Source of the DNA: Serinicoccus hydrothermalis
Lineage (GTDB): Bacteria; Actinomycetota; Actinomycetes; Actinomycetales; Dermatophilaceae
Length of the DNA: 64,000 nt
Assembly (NCBI RefSeq): GCF_001685415.1
Contig: NZ_CP014989.1
Location: forward strand, 868,001 to 932,000
Direction of reading: 5' to 3'
The notes under the pieces are model-generated. The model searched no databases. It worked only from the letters and a program-made list of their open reading frames with translations, and was not told the origin of the DNA. This document shows positions 35,026-43,534 of this stretch, piece by piece (the first letter of the stretch is position 1; each line of letters begins with the position of its first letter). The position numbers were made by a program, and so were the translations under genes.

Positions 35026-35049
35026 GAGCGCCGATCGTATCGGGACGGC

Positions 35050-36012
35050 TCAGCCGAGCTCCTCGCGACCGTGCGGCGTGGTCCAGCCGCTGGTGTCCGG
35101 GCCGAGCGGCACGACACCGGTGGGGTTGATGTCGCGGTGCGTGGCGTAGTAGTGCGCCTTGACCTGGTCCAGGTCGGTCGTCGAGCCGAAGTCCCAGGTC
35201 TGCCAGAGGTCGCGGGCGTAGGCCCAGAGCACCGGCATCTCGGTGAGCTTCTGCCGGTTGCACTTGAAGTGGCCGTGGTAGGCCGCGTCGAAGCGCGCCA
35301 GGGTCGGCCAGAGCCGGACGTCGGCCAGGGTGAGCTGGTCGCCCACGAGGTAGCGCTGGTGCTCCAGCCGCTCCGAGAGCCAGTCCAGGCGGGAGAAGAG
35401 CCGCTGGTACGCCTCCTCGTAGGCCTCCTGGCTCCCGGCGAAGCCGCACTGGTAGACGCCGTTGTTGACGTCGGCGTAGACGAGGTCCGAGACCTCCTCG
35501 ATCTCGTCGCGCAGGTGCTCGGGCCACAGGTCTGGGGCGTCGGCGCGCTGGTACTCCCCCCACTCGGTCACGAGGTCCTTGACCATCTGGTGGAAGTCGT
35601 TGGTGACCACGCGTCCGGTGGTGGTGTCGACGAAAGCCGGCACGGTGATGCCGGAGTCCGGGTAGCCCTCGGGGCGCGCGTCGTAGGCGTCCTTGAGCTT
35701 CGGTATCCCCAGGACCGGGTCGACCTCGCCGGGGTCCAGGTCGAAGGTCCAGGAGTCCTCGTCGTGGACCGGGCCGGCCACGCCCATACCGATGACGTCC
35801 TGCAGCCCCAGCAGGTGGCGGGTGAGGATCATGCGGTGCGCCCAGGGGCAGGCGCGGGACACGACGAGGCGGTAGCGGCCCGGCTCGACCGGGAAGCCGT
35901 CGCGCCCGTCGCGGGTGATGCGCTCGGGGATGTAGCGGCTCTTGCGCTCGAAGCTGCCGGAGCTCACGTAGCCCGACGACCCTTCGGACTGGGTAGTTGA
36001 ATCGTCACTCAT
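35050..36012 (-). CDS. Xi-class GST-fold reductase (glutathionyl-hydroquinone reductase type)
   Basis: A 320-residue protein. RLVVSRACPWAHRMILTRHLLGL holds the CPWA active-site Cys of Xi-class enzymes; VVTNDFHQMVKDLV, DVNNGVYQCGFAGSQEAYEEA and LADVRLWPTLARFDAAYHGHFKCN (in part) are strong family blocks. Actinobacteria use mycothiol rather than glutathione, so the natural thiol is probably mycothiol (inference). The start region has stacked ATGs (36012, 36015, 36027); the ribosome spacing favours 36012. It overlaps the peptidase stop. Confidence 0.88.
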   Translation of the reverse strand: MSDDSTTQSEGSSGYVSSGSFERKSRYIPERITRDGRDGFPVEPGRYRLVVSRACPWAHRMILTRHLLGLQDVIGMGVAGPVHDEDSWTFDLDPGEVDPVLGIPKLKDAYDARPEGYPDSGITVPAFVDTTTGRVVTNDFHQMVKDLVTEWGEYQRADAPDLWPEHLRDEIEEVSDLVYADVNNGVYQCGFAGSQEAYEEAYQRLFSRLDWLSERLEHQRYLVGDQLTLADVRLWPTLARFDAAYHGHFKCNRQKLTEMPVLWAYARDLWQTWDFGSTTDLDQVKAHYYATHRDINPTGVVPLGPDTSGWTTPHGREELG

Positions 36013-37390
36013 CATGGTCCCCATCATGCCCGGTCGCGGCGAGACGTTCCAGCAGGAGCGCCTCGGCCAGGCAGACCCGCTCGAACTCCCCGAGGTGCAG
36101 GCTCTCGTTGGCCGCGTGCGCCCGGGTGTCCGGGTCCTCCACGCCGGTGACGAGGATCGCGGCGTCCGGGAAGCGCTCGGCGAAGGCGGCGACGAAGGGG
36201 ATCGACCCGCCGACGCCGATGTCCACGGCGTCGACCCCGTCCCAGGCGTCCCGGAAGGCCGAGCGCGCCGCGTCGTAGACCGGCCCCTGCGCGTCCGCCG
36301 AGAAGCCGGAGCCGTCGTCGACGACCTCGACGTCGACCCGGCAGCCCCAGGGCGCGTGCTCCAGCAGGTGGGTCCGCAGCGCCTCGGCGGCGGTCGCCGG
36401 GTCCTCCTCCGGGTGCAGCCGCATGGACAGCTTGGCCCGGCCGACCGGGGTCAGGAGGTTGGCCGCGGTGTCGACCGAGGGGGCGTCGATCCCGATGACC
36501 GTCATCGAGGGGCGCGTCCACATGCGCGACAGGAGCGAGCCGGTGCCGATCGGCTGGACGCCCTCGGGCAGCCCGGCGTCCGCGCGCAGGTCCTCCTCGG
36601 TGAAGTCGAGGTCGGCCGCCTCGGACGTGCGCAGGCCGGGGATGGCCACGTCGCCCGCCTCGTCGTGCAGCGTCGCGAGCAGGCGGCAGAGCGCGGTCAG
36701 CCCGTCGGGCACGACGCCGCCGTAGAGGCCGCTGTGCAGCCCGTGCTCCAGGGCCCGCACCTCGACCACCACGCGGACCATCCCGCGCAGCGTGGTCGTG
36801 AGAGCCGGGACCCCGATCTTCCAGTTGTGCGAGTCGGCGAGCACGATGGCGTCGCACCGCAGCGACTCACCGTGCTCCTGCAGGATCGTCGGCAGCGAGT
36901 CCGAGCCCACCTCCTCCTCGCCCTCGACGAAGACGGTGACACCGACCGGCGGTCGCCCGCCGTGCGCCCGCAGCGCGGCCACGTGCGCCATGACCCCGGC
37001 CTTGTCGTCGGCGACACCACGGGCGTAGAGGCGCTCCCCCACCTCGGTCGGCTCGAAGACCGGGGTGTCCCAGTCCTGCTCGGCGCCGGGCGGCTGGACG
37101 TCATGGTGGGCGTAGAGCAGGACCGTGGGCGACCCGGGCGGACCGTCACGGTGCCCGATGACCGCCGGTCGCCCGCCCTCACGCACGATCCGCACGTCCA
37201 GGCCCTCGCCCCGGAGCAGGTCCGCGGTGGCCTGGGCGCTGTCGTCCACGTGCCGCTGGTCGAAGGAGTCGAGGGACACCGACGGTATGCGCGTGAGCGC
37301 CTCGAGGTCCGAGCGCACCCCCGGCATGAGGTCGCTGACCCGGGCGGCCAGGTCGGAGGTGCGGTCGGCGTCGTCGGCGCGATGTTCCAT
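36005..37390 (-). CDS. M20-family dipeptidase
   Basis: A 461-residue metallopeptidase. VLLYAHHDVQP has the first metal His; GVADDKAGVMAHVAA the bridging Asp; VFVEGEEEVGSDSL the catalytic and metal Glu; VLADSHNWKIG the second-site ligand; and HAANESLHLGEFER the last His. It fits dipeptidases of the carnosinase/PepV-like branch. The ATG at 37390 is seven bases after TAGCCT, with no ribosome site. It is divergent from DUF3043. Confidence 0.9.
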   Translation of the reverse strand: MEHRADDADRTSDLAARVSDLMPGVRSDLEALTRIPSVSLDSFDQRHVDDSAQATADLLRGEGLDVRIVREGGRPAVIGHRDGPPGSPTVLLYAHHDVQPPGAEQDWDTPVFEPTEVGERLYARGVADDKAGVMAHVAALRAHGGRPPVGVTVFVEGEEEVGSDSLPTILQEHGESLRCDAIVLADSHNWKIGVPALTTTLRGMVRVVVEVRALEHGLHSGLYGGVVPDGLTALCRLLATLHDEAGDVAIPGLRTSEAADLDFTEEDLRADAGLPEGVQPIGTGSLLSRMWTRPSMTVIGIDAPSVDTAANLLTPVGRAKLSMRLHPEEDPATAAEALRTHLLEHAPWGCRVDVEVVDDGSGFSADAQGPVYDAARSAFRDAWDGVDAVDIGVGGSIPFVAAFAERFPDAAILVTGVEDPDTRAHAANESLHLGEFERVCLAEALLLERLAATGHDGDHDE

Positions 37391-37397
37391 GGGGCGC

Positions 37398-37403
37398 AGG
37401 CTA
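37398..37403 (-). promoter_or_regulatory. -10 box of a leaderless promoter (dipeptidase)
   Basis: TAGCCT on the minus strand, seven bases before the ATG at 37390. Confidence 0.6.
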
Positions 37404-37455
37404 GCCCTCCCGCTCCGGCCCGCGGGGAGCGCGCCGGCCCGACCGCAGCAGCACC

Positions 37456-37461
37456 TACACT
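37456..37461 (+). promoter_or_regulatory. -10 box of a leaderless promoter (DUF3043)
   Basis: TACACT, seven bases before the GTG at 37469; 52 bases from the opposing box. Confidence 0.6.
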
Positions 37462-37468
37462 TCCGAGG

Positions 37469-38077
37469 GTGAAGTTCGGGAAGAGGTCGAGCGAGCTGAC
37501 CGAGGACCACCTCGAGGCGGCCCAGAAGCAGGCGCAGGAGCCGGTGGACCGTGCCCGCCCCGCGGGCAAGGGTCGCCCGACGCCGAAGCGGCGGGACGCC
37601 GAGCGGGCCAACCGCCGTCCCCTCGTGGTCGACAAGAAGTCCATGAACGCCGAGCAGAAGGCCAAGGTCCGCACCGAGCGGGCGAAGGTGCGCGAGGCCA
37701 TGCTCCGCGGCGAGGAGAAGTACCTCCCCGCCCGCGACAAGGGGCCCGAGCGTCGGTTCCTGCGCGACGCCGTCGACGTGCGGTGGAACGTCGGCGAGAT
37801 CCTGCTGCCGGCGATGATCCTCGTCCTCGCTCTCTCCCTGCTCCCCTTCGCCTGGGCCCGCGGCGGCACCTTCCTCTTCGCCTACGCCCTCATGCTGGGC
37901 GGCGTCATCGACGTCTGGCTGCTGTGGCGGCGCACCAAGAAGCGCTTCACCGCGGCCTTCGGCCACGGGCCGGGCCGGGGCTCGGCGTGGTATGTCGTGC
38001 TCCGCGCCTTCCAGATGCGCCGGAGCCGGATCCCGCGGCCGACCGTCGAGCGCGGCGCGGAGCTGCACCGGCGCTGA
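37469..38077 (+). CDS. DUF3043 membrane protein
   Basis: A 202-residue protein. The N-terminal 90 residues are highly charged (KGRPTPKRRDAERANRRPL, then MLRGEEKYLPARDKGPERRF), followed by two close helices (ILLPAMILVLALSLLPFAW; FLFAYALMLGGVIDVWLLW) and a basic tail. This matches the DUF3043 family, conserved in actinobacteria; function unknown. It is leaderless, and followed by a terminator-like hairpin. Confidence 0.88.
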   Translation: MKFGKRSSELTEDHLEAAQKQAQEPVDRARPAGKGRPTPKRRDAERANRRPLVVDKKSMNAEQKAKVRTERAKVREAMLRGEEKYLPARDKGPERRFLRDAVDVRWNVGEILLPAMILVLALSLLPFAWARGGTFLFAYALMLGGVIDVWLLWRRTKKRFTAAFGHGPGRGSAWYVVLRAFQMRRSRIPRPTVERGAELHRR

Positions 38078-38106
38078 GCGGGCGTGGCGGCGGACCGGCC
38101 TCCTCT

Positions 38107-38132
38107 CACCGGGGACAGACCGGCCCCCGGTG
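38107..38132 (+). terminator. hairpin between DUF3043 and DUF937 genes
   Basis: CACCGGGG (38107–38114) pairs with CCCCGGTG (38125–38132). TAGGGT at 38136–38141 directly after it is the likely -10 for the next gene. Confidence 0.45.
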
Positions 38133-38193
38133 CCCTAGGGTCGGCCTCAGCACGGCTCCTGCGGGGAGCCGACCACGAGGAAGGCGTGCCGCC

Positions 38194-38826
38194 ATGATCG
38201 ACCAGCTCCTGAGAAGCATCCCGACCGACCAGATCGCCGAGGCCATCGGCGAGGACCCGCAGGCCACGCGGCAGGCGGTCAAGGCCTCCCTCCCTGCGCT
38301 GCTCGGCGGTCTCACCGCCAACGCCGAGCGGGCCGACGGCGCGCAGTCGCTCCTCGCCGCGCTCGGCCGGCACCAGGACGGCCTGGCCGAGGGCGCCTCG
38401 GTGGACCAGATCGACGTGCAGGACGGGGAGAAGATCGTCGGCCACGTCTTCGGCGGCAACACCGACGCGGTGGTCAACCAGCTCGGCGGGATGTCCGGAC
38501 CGCAGACCTCCTCCCTCGTCCGCAAGCTGCTGCCCATCCTGGCCCCCATCGTCCTGTCGTGGCTGGCCAAGCAGGTGGTCGGCGGGGGCGGCGGCGGCTC
38601 GGCCGCGGCGACCGGCCGCCAGGCACCCGGGCAGCCGGACGGGCCGCTCGGCCAGGGCCGTCCCGAGGCGAGCCCGGAGCAGGGCTCGACCGACCTGACC
38701 TCGGTGCTGCAGGACGTCCTCGGCTCGGCCCTCGGCAGCGCGACCGGCACCCGGTCCTCGGGGTCGTCGGGCTCCTCCGGCGGCATCCTGAGCGACGTGC
38801 TGGGCAGCATCCTGGGTCGCCGCTGA
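38194..38826 (+). CDS. DUF937 domain protein
   Basis: A 210-residue protein. Residues 1–125 are the DUF937 helical domain (IAEAIGEDPQATRQAVKASLPALLGGLTANA in part; VFGGNTDAVVNQLGG; LVRKLLPILAPIVLSWLAKQV). A Gly/Ser-rich linker leads to a short C-terminal repeat of the same flavour (VLQDVLGSALGSA, ILSDVLGSILGRR). The ATG at 38194 has GAGGAAGG upstream. YidB-like proteins share the domain. Function unknown. Confidence 0.86.
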   Translation: MIDQLLRSIPTDQIAEAIGEDPQATRQAVKASLPALLGGLTANAERADGAQSLLAALGRHQDGLAEGASVDQIDVQDGEKIVGHVFGGNTDAVVNQLGGMSGPQTSSLVRKLLPILAPIVLSWLAKQVVGGGGGGSAAATGRQAPGQPDGPLGQGRPEASPEQGSTDLTSVLQDVLGSALGSATGTRSSGSSGSSGGILSDVLGSILGRR

Positions 38827-38907
38827 GGCTGCGATCACCCGGCACGACGCTTTGTATGCTGACCGGCGACAGTTCCCCTGCCCCGAGCCCGAGGAGCGCC
38901 GGTCACG

Positions 38908-39465
38908 ATGACGTCCACCCTGGTCCTCGGCAGCGCCGATAGCGGCGTCGCCCGCCACGCCGCCTCCCTCCTGCGCGGCCACGACGCGGTGACCTGCCTG
39001 GTCACCGCGAGCCCGCCGGTCCCCGCCGGGATCGCGGACTTCCGCGAGCGGCTGGGCCAGATGCCCGGCGAGCGGCCGGAGGGATGGACCGAGGTGCCGG
39101 TGACCAGCCTCTCCATGGCCCTGCTCGCCTCCCGGCGGCCGGTCCTGGTGAGCAGCGTCCCCGACTGGCTCTGGTCGGTCGTGGAGTCCGAGGGCCTGTG
39201 GGACGACCCCCGTGCCGCCGCCCGGCACATGGAGCCCATGCTGGAGGAGGCCGCGGTCGCCCTGCGCGCCGTGCCCTTCGACGTGGTGCTGGTGAGCAAC
39301 GAGCCTGCCGCGCCGACCGCCTCGGACGACCGGGACGCGCTGCTCCTGGCCGAGCTGCTCGGGGTCGCGAACACCCGCCTGTCGGCGGCCTGCGCCCAGG
39401 TGCACGTCGTCACCGCCGGCCGGGTGCTCGACCTGTCGGGCGCGCGGCCGGTCCCGGCCGGCTGA
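38908..39465 (+). CDS. CobU-like protein with degenerate active site
   Basis: A 185-residue protein with the order and spacing of adenosylcobinamide kinase/guanylyltransferase (CobU): strand–loop LVLGSADSGVARHAASLL at the N-terminus, VTCLVTASPP, WTEVPVTSL, VVLVSNEPA, and TRLSAACAQVHVVTAGRVLDL at the end. The Walker A Lys-Ser (GGxRSGKS) is replaced by GSADSGVA, and the guanylylated His of the HxxxRP segment is absent (GQMPGERPEGW). It is therefore probably not an active CobU. In M. tuberculosis cob genes lie near this position; no other cob gene is seen here. Confidence 0.65.
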   Translation: MTSTLVLGSADSGVARHAASLLRGHDAVTCLVTASPPVPAGIADFRERLGQMPGERPEGWTEVPVTSLSMALLASRRPVLVSSVPDWLWSVVESEGLWDDPRAAARHMEPMLEEAAVALRAVPFDVVLVSNEPAAPTASDDRDALLLAELLGVANTRLSAACAQVHVVTAGRVLDLSGARPVPAG

Positions 39466-39579
39466 TCCCCGCACCTGAGGCCCTACCGGCTCCTCCAGGG
39501 TCGACACCTGCGCGTCGCCGCACCCACTCGTCCTGGGCACCACCCGTTCTCCGACGCCCGCCGACAGTCATCTGACAGA

Positions 39580-39585
39580 TAGTGT
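39580..39585 (+). promoter_or_regulatory. -10 box before the leader ORF
   Basis: TAGTGT, seven bases before the ATG at 39593. Confidence 0.6.
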
Positions 39586-39592
39586 CGCGGTC

Positions 39593-39622
39593 ATGACGAC
39601 CACACCGGGGCAGGACGCATGA
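39593..39622 (+). CDS. 9-residue leader ORF upstream of the HAD gene
   Basis: MTTTPGQDA, then TGA. The ATG is positioned as a leaderless start, and the stop overlaps the HAD gene start by four bases (ATGA at 39619–39622). Translation of this mini-ORF would deliver ribosomes to the HAD start, which has no good ribosome site of its own. Confidence 0.5.
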   Translation: MTTTPGQDA

Positions 39623-40329
39623 CGCCGACACGCGACACCGTTCTGCTGGATGTCGACGGCACCCTGGCCGATTCCACCTACCATCACGCCCTGGCGTGGT
39701 CCCGGGCGTTCGCCCGCTTCGACCTCACCCCTCCGCTGTGGCGGGCGCACCGAGCGATCGGCATGGGTGGGGACAAGCTGGTCGCTGTGGTGACCGATGA
39801 CGAGGTGGAAGCCCGTCTCGGTGACGACCTGCGGGACACCTGGGAACAGGAGTACTCCCGAATCCTCGATGAGGTCGTGCTGCTGGACGGGGCCCGTGAG
39901 CTGGTGCTCTCGCTGCACGAGCGCGGGTTGAGGGTGGCCCTTGCCTCCTCGGGCAAGAAACGGTTCACCGACCATGTCATCGAGCTGCTGGACCTGCCCG
40001 ACGGGGTGCTGAGCACCGTCACCACCTCCGAGGACGCCGAACAGTCCAAGCCGGCGCCGGACATCCTCGGGGTCGCCCTGCGACGGGCGGGAGGAGAGCG
40101 CGCCGTCCTCGTCGGTGACACACCGTATGACGTGGCCTCCGCAGCACGGATGGGTGCGCCCTGCGTCGCGGTGCGCTCCGGTGGCTACGGGGTGCAGGAG
40201 CTGCGGGACGCCGGAGCCGTCCTGATCGTCGATGGCCCCCGCACCTTGATCACGGCCGACTGGGACGAGCTGTGCCGGGCCGAGCCGCCCCAGGGCTCGG
40301 ACGACCCGCAGGAGCCGTTGCCGCACTGA
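39619..40329 (+). CDS. HAD-family phosphatase (phosphoglycolate phosphatase-like)
   Basis: A 236-residue HAD hydrolase: motif I LLDVDGTLADS, motif II ALASSGKK, Lys and motif IV in SKPAPDILG and VLVGDTPYDVASAARMG. The helical cap lies between residues 20 and 90. Codon use is looser than in the neighbours (more codons ending in T or A, e.g. GTT CTG CTG GAT GTC), which suggests later acquisition. Its stop is two bases from the gcvT stop. Substrate unknown. Confidence 0.87.
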   Translation: MTPTRDTVLLDVDGTLADSTYHHALAWSRAFARFDLTPPLWRAHRAIGMGGDKLVAVVTDDEVEARLGDDLRDTWEQEYSRILDEVVLLDGARELVLSLHERGLRVALASSGKKRFTDHVIELLDLPDGVLSTVTTSEDAEQSKPAPDILGVALRRAGGERAVLVGDTPYDVASAARMGAPCVAVRSGGYGVQELRDAGAVLIVDGPRTLITADWDELCRAEPPQGSDDPQEPLPH

Positions 40330-40331
40330 GC

Positions 40332-41444
40332 TCAGCCCGCGGCGCCACCCTCGACGAAGGGCGGCTTGCTGACCTCGACCGGGACCTCCCGGCCCCGGAC
40401 CTCGACCACCAGCTCGGTGCCCTGCTCGGTGCCCCGGTCCAGGAGCGCGAGCGCGATGCCCTGCTTGCGGGTCGGGCTGAAGGTCCCGGAGGTCACCTCG
40501 CCCACCTCCTGACCGGAGGCGTCGAGCACCCGGCACCCGGCGCGCGGGATGCCCCGGCCGGTCACGACCAGCCCGCCACCCAGCCGGCACTCCTTGGCCT
40601 CCCGCTGCGCGGTGAGGACCTCCCGGCCCCAGAAGGCGTCCTTGCCCCACCCGACCGCCCAGCCGGTGCGCCCCATGACCGGGGTGATCTGGTCGGAGAG
40701 CTCGTGGCCGTGCAGGGCATACCCCATCTCGGTGCGCAGCGTGTCGCGCGCGCCGAGGCCGCAGGGAAGGCCGCCCAGCGGCTCCATCGCGGTGGTGAGG
40801 GCGTCCCAGAGCGCGGGCGCGTCGGCGCTGGCGCAGACCAGCTCGTAGCCACGCTCCCCGGTGTAGCCGGTGCGGCACACGGTGACCGGCACGCCCTGCC
40901 ACTGCGCCTCGACGAAGCTCATGTAGTCGTGGCCGGTCGGCAGCCCGAGCTCGTCCATGACCTCGTCCACCCGAGGCCCCTGGAGCGCCAGGATGGCGTA
41001 GTCGTGGTGCTGGTTCTCGACGCTCACGTCCTCGGGACGCTGCTCCGCACCCTGGAGCAGCTCGACCACCCGCGCGGTGTTGGCGGCGTTGGGGATGAGG
41101 AAGACCTCGTCCTCGGAGCGCAGGTAGGCGATCATGTCGTCGACCACCCCACCGTCCTCGGAGCAGCACATCGTGTACTGCGCCTTGCCGGGCTCGATGC
41201 GGTCCAGGTCGTTGGTCAGGCAGCTGTTGAGGAAGTCCTTGGCCCCCGGCCCGCGGACGAGCGCGTTGCCGAGGTGGGAGACGTCGAAGAGACCCACCCG
41301 CTCCCGGACGGCGGTGTGCTCGGCGACGACGCCGCCGCCGGGATACTCGATCGGCATGGACCACCCGCCGAAGTCGGCCATCTTGGCCCCGAGCGCGAGG
41401 TGCCGGTCGTGCAGCGGGGACGTCATCGTCTCGGAGTCGCTCAT
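40332..41444 (-). CDS. gcvT: glycine cleavage system T protein (aminomethyltransferase)
   Basis: A 370-residue folate-dependent aminomethyltransferase that releases ammonia from lipoyl-bound aminomethyl and makes methylene-THF. [59 protein letters not shown] and [17 protein letters not shown] are the family blocks. The ATG at 41444 is seven bases after TAGGGT. It works with the lipoyl H protein (not in window); lipA and lipB are about 7–10 kb away. Confidence 0.95.
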   Translation of the reverse strand: MSDSETMTSPLHDRHLALGAKMADFGGWSMPIEYPGGGVVAEHTAVRERVGLFDVSHLGNALVRGPGAKDFLNSCLTNDLDRIEPGKAQYTMCCSEDGGVVDDMIAYLRSEDEVFLIPNAANTARVVELLQGAEQRPEDVSVENQHHDYAILALQGPRVDEVMDELGLPTGHDYMSFVEAQWQGVPVTVCRTGYTGERGYELVCASADAPALWDALTTAMEPLGGLPCGLGARDTLRTEMGYALHGHELSDQITPVMGRTGWAVGWGKDAFWGREVLTAQREAKECRLGGGLVVTGRGIPRAGCRVLDASGQEVGEVTSGTFSPTRKQGIALALLDRGTEQGTELVVEVRGREVPVEVSKPPFVEGGAAG

Positions 41445-41451
41445 GGCGCTC

Positions 41452-41457
41452 ACCCTA
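41452..41457 (-). promoter_or_regulatory. -10 box of a leaderless promoter (gcvT)
   Basis: TAGGGT on the minus strand, seven bases before the ATG at 41444. The opposite-facing pepB promoter probably uses TAGTGT at 41476–41481, with a leader of about 93 bases. Confidence 0.6.
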
Positions 41458-41574
41458 GTGGGTGGCGTCGTGGCCTAGTGTCGGTCTCCACACCCGGCGC
41501 GACCGCCGGGCGACACCCGAGCGACCGCCGCCGGACGGGCCCGTCCCGGACGGCACGGAGACAAGGAACCATCC

Positions 41575-43095
41575 ATGAGTGGCTGCATGCCCGTGACCTT
41601 CACCACCGACGACCTCGCCACCGCGCAGGTCGACGCCCTCGTCCTGGGGGCGACCAAGCGCGACGGCGCCCTGGCCCTGCTCGAGGGCCACGGGCTGGGC
41701 GAGGACGTCGTGCAGGCGCTGTCGGGGGCCCTGGCCACCCTCGGCGCCGAGGGCTCGACCGACGAGGTGTCGTCGCTGGCGGGGGTCGCCGGGGTCGAGG
41801 CCGGGCTGGTCCTCGTCGTCGGGGTCGGCGGGAGCGGACCGGCACCGCGGACCGAGCAGCTCCGGCGCGCCGCGGGCGTCGCCGCGCGCTCGCTCACCGG
41901 ACGGGGGTCGGCCCTCTTCGCCCTCGGCCAGGAGGGTCGCGACCAGGCCGTGGCCGTCGCCGAGGGGGCGGCGCTCGGCGCCTACAGCTACGTCGAGCAG
42001 CACGGGGTGGGCAAGGCCGACTCGGCGAAGGCACCCCTGGGCTCCGCGCTCGTCCGTGGCCTCTCCGGAGAGGAGGCCGAGGCGGCGCAGGCCGAGGTCT
42101 CGGCGCTGGTCGACGCGGTCTCGTATGCCCGCGACCTGGTCAACACGCCGCCCAACCTCCTCTACCCCGAGACCTTCGCCGCGGACGTCGTGAGCCGGGC
42201 GCAGGAGGCGGGCGTCGAGGTGGAGGTCTGGGACCCCGAGCAGCTCGCCGCGGAGGGCTGCGGCGGCATCATCGGCGTCGGCCAGGGCTCGGCCCGCGGA
42301 CCCCGTCTCGTGACGCTGCGCTACACGCCCGAGGGCGCCGACCGGCACCTGGCCCTCGTCGGCAAGGGCATCACCTTCGACTCCGGCGGGCTCTGCCTCA
42401 AGCCGGGCGCCTCGATGGTGACGATGAAGATGGACATGGGCGGTGCCGCGGCCTGCGCCGCCGCCACCCTCGCCATCGCCGAGCTGGGTCTGCCGGTCCA
42501 GGTGACGGCATACCTCTGCCTCGCGGAGAACATGACGGGTGACCTGGCCCAGCGCCCGGGTGACGTCGTGACCATGCGGGGTGGACGCACGGTCGAGATC
42601 ATCAACACCGACGCCGAGGGGCGCCTCGTCATGGCCGACGGCCTGGCGCTGGCCACCGAGCAGCAGCCGGACGCCATCGTCGACGTGGCCACGCTCACCG
42701 GTGCCTGCATCGTCGCGCTGGGCGAGCGGACCATCGGGGTGATGGGCAACGACGACGAGCTGCGCGACTCGCTGGTGCGCCTCGGCACCGACGCCGGGGA
42801 CACCGCCTGGGCGCTGCCGATGCCCGAGGAGATCCGGCCCACCCTCGACACCCCCGTGGCCGACCTCAAGCACACCGGTGAGCGGTCCGCGGGGGCGATG
42901 GTGGCCGCGACCTTCCTCCAGGAGTTCGTCGGCACCCGCGGGGAGGGCGCGCAGGCCTCCCCGATCCCCTGGGCCCACCTCGACATCGCCGGTCCGGCCT
43001 ACAACGAGAAGTCGGCCTGGGGCTACTACCCCAAGGGCGGCACCGGCGCCGGCGTGCGCTCGCTGGTCGCGCTCGCCCGCTCCTACGCCGGCTGA
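41575..43095 (+). CDS. pepB: leucyl aminopeptidase (M17)
   Basis: A 506-residue two-metal aminopeptidase. VGKGITFDSGGLCLKPG has the first Lys and Asp ligands, MKMDMGGAAACAAATLAIA the second Asp, and EIINTDAEGRLVMADGLALA the signature with metal Asp/Glu and the catalytic Arg. The N-terminal about 170 residues are the regulatory domain of this family. ATG at 41575 with AAGGA upstream. It is divergent from gcvT (Rv2211c/Rv2213 neighbourhood) and ends at a strong hairpin. Confidence 0.94.
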   Translation: MSGCMPVTFTTDDLATAQVDALVLGATKRDGALALLEGHGLGEDVVQALSGALATLGAEGSTDEVSSLAGVAGVEAGLVLVVGVGGSGPAPRTEQLRRAAGVAARSLTGRGSALFALGQEGRDQAVAVAEGAALGAYSYVEQHGVGKADSAKAPLGSALVRGLSGEEAEAAQAEVSALVDAVSYARDLVNTPPNLLYPETFAADVVSRAQEAGVEVEVWDPEQLAAEGCGGIIGVGQGSARGPRLVTLRYTPEGADRHLALVGKGITFDSGGLCLKPGASMVTMKMDMGGAAACAAATLAIAELGLPVQVTAYLCLAENMTGDLAQRPGDVVTMRGGRTVEIINTDAEGRLVMADGLALATEQQPDAIVDVATLTGACIVALGERTIGVMGNDDELRDSLVRLGTDAGDTAWALPMPEEIRPTLDTPVADLKHTGERSAGAMVAATFLQEFVGTRGEGAQASPIPWAHLDIAGPAYNEKSAWGYYPKGGTGAGVRSLVALARSYAG

Positions 43096-43110
43096 GCGGC
43101 ACCGCACGCA

Positions 43111-43147
43111 CGAGGGGCACCACCGCACGTCGCGGTGGTGCCCCTCG
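43111..43147. terminator. 16-bp hairpin terminator after pepB
   Basis: CGAGGGGCACCACCGC (43111–43126) pairs perfectly with 43132–43147 over a 5-base loop. It lies between the convergent pepB and DUF5302 genes and could serve both. Confidence 0.7.
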
Positions 43148-43167
43148 CGTCCGTCTGCCGGGCGACG

Positions 43168-43344
43168 TCAGCCGCTCTTGCGGCGGAACATCTGCTGGGC
43201 ACCCGAGGTCTTGGCGTCGCGCTCCTGCGCGACCTTGCCGTGCTCGGAGTGGTCCGAGACGTCCGTCCCGCCGTGGGCCTGCTTCCTGGCCAGTGCCTCG
43301 CGGAACTTGGCCTTGACGTCGTCCGTGACCGGATCGTTGCTCAT
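43168..43344 (-). CDS. DUF5302 small protein
   Basis: A 58-residue hydrophilic protein, MSNDPVTDDVKAKFREAL at the start, DVSDHSEHGKVAQERD in the middle and MFRRKSG at the end. This is the pattern of the DUF5302 family of actinobacteria. The ATG at 43344 has an excellent GAGGAGGTGG site four bases upstream, which supports expression. The Lys/Arg-rich tail suggests nucleic-acid binding; function is unknown. Confidence 0.83.
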   Translation of the reverse strand: MSNDPVTDDVKAKFREALARKQAHGGTDVSDHSEHGKVAQERDAKTSGAQQMFRRKSG

Positions 43345-43534
43345 CGGGCCACCTCCTCACTCTCGCCGGACATGACCAGCCCACCCTGGCACGCCGATCC
43401 GAGGGTCCGCCACCGAATTCCGGGCAGGTGGCAGGATGGCTGGCGGACCGGCCGTCCTGGGTGGCACCACGCCTGACCCAGCGGCAGCATCACCCGTAGA
43501 CTGCAGGCCCCGGACGAGGAGAGAGTCAACAGAC

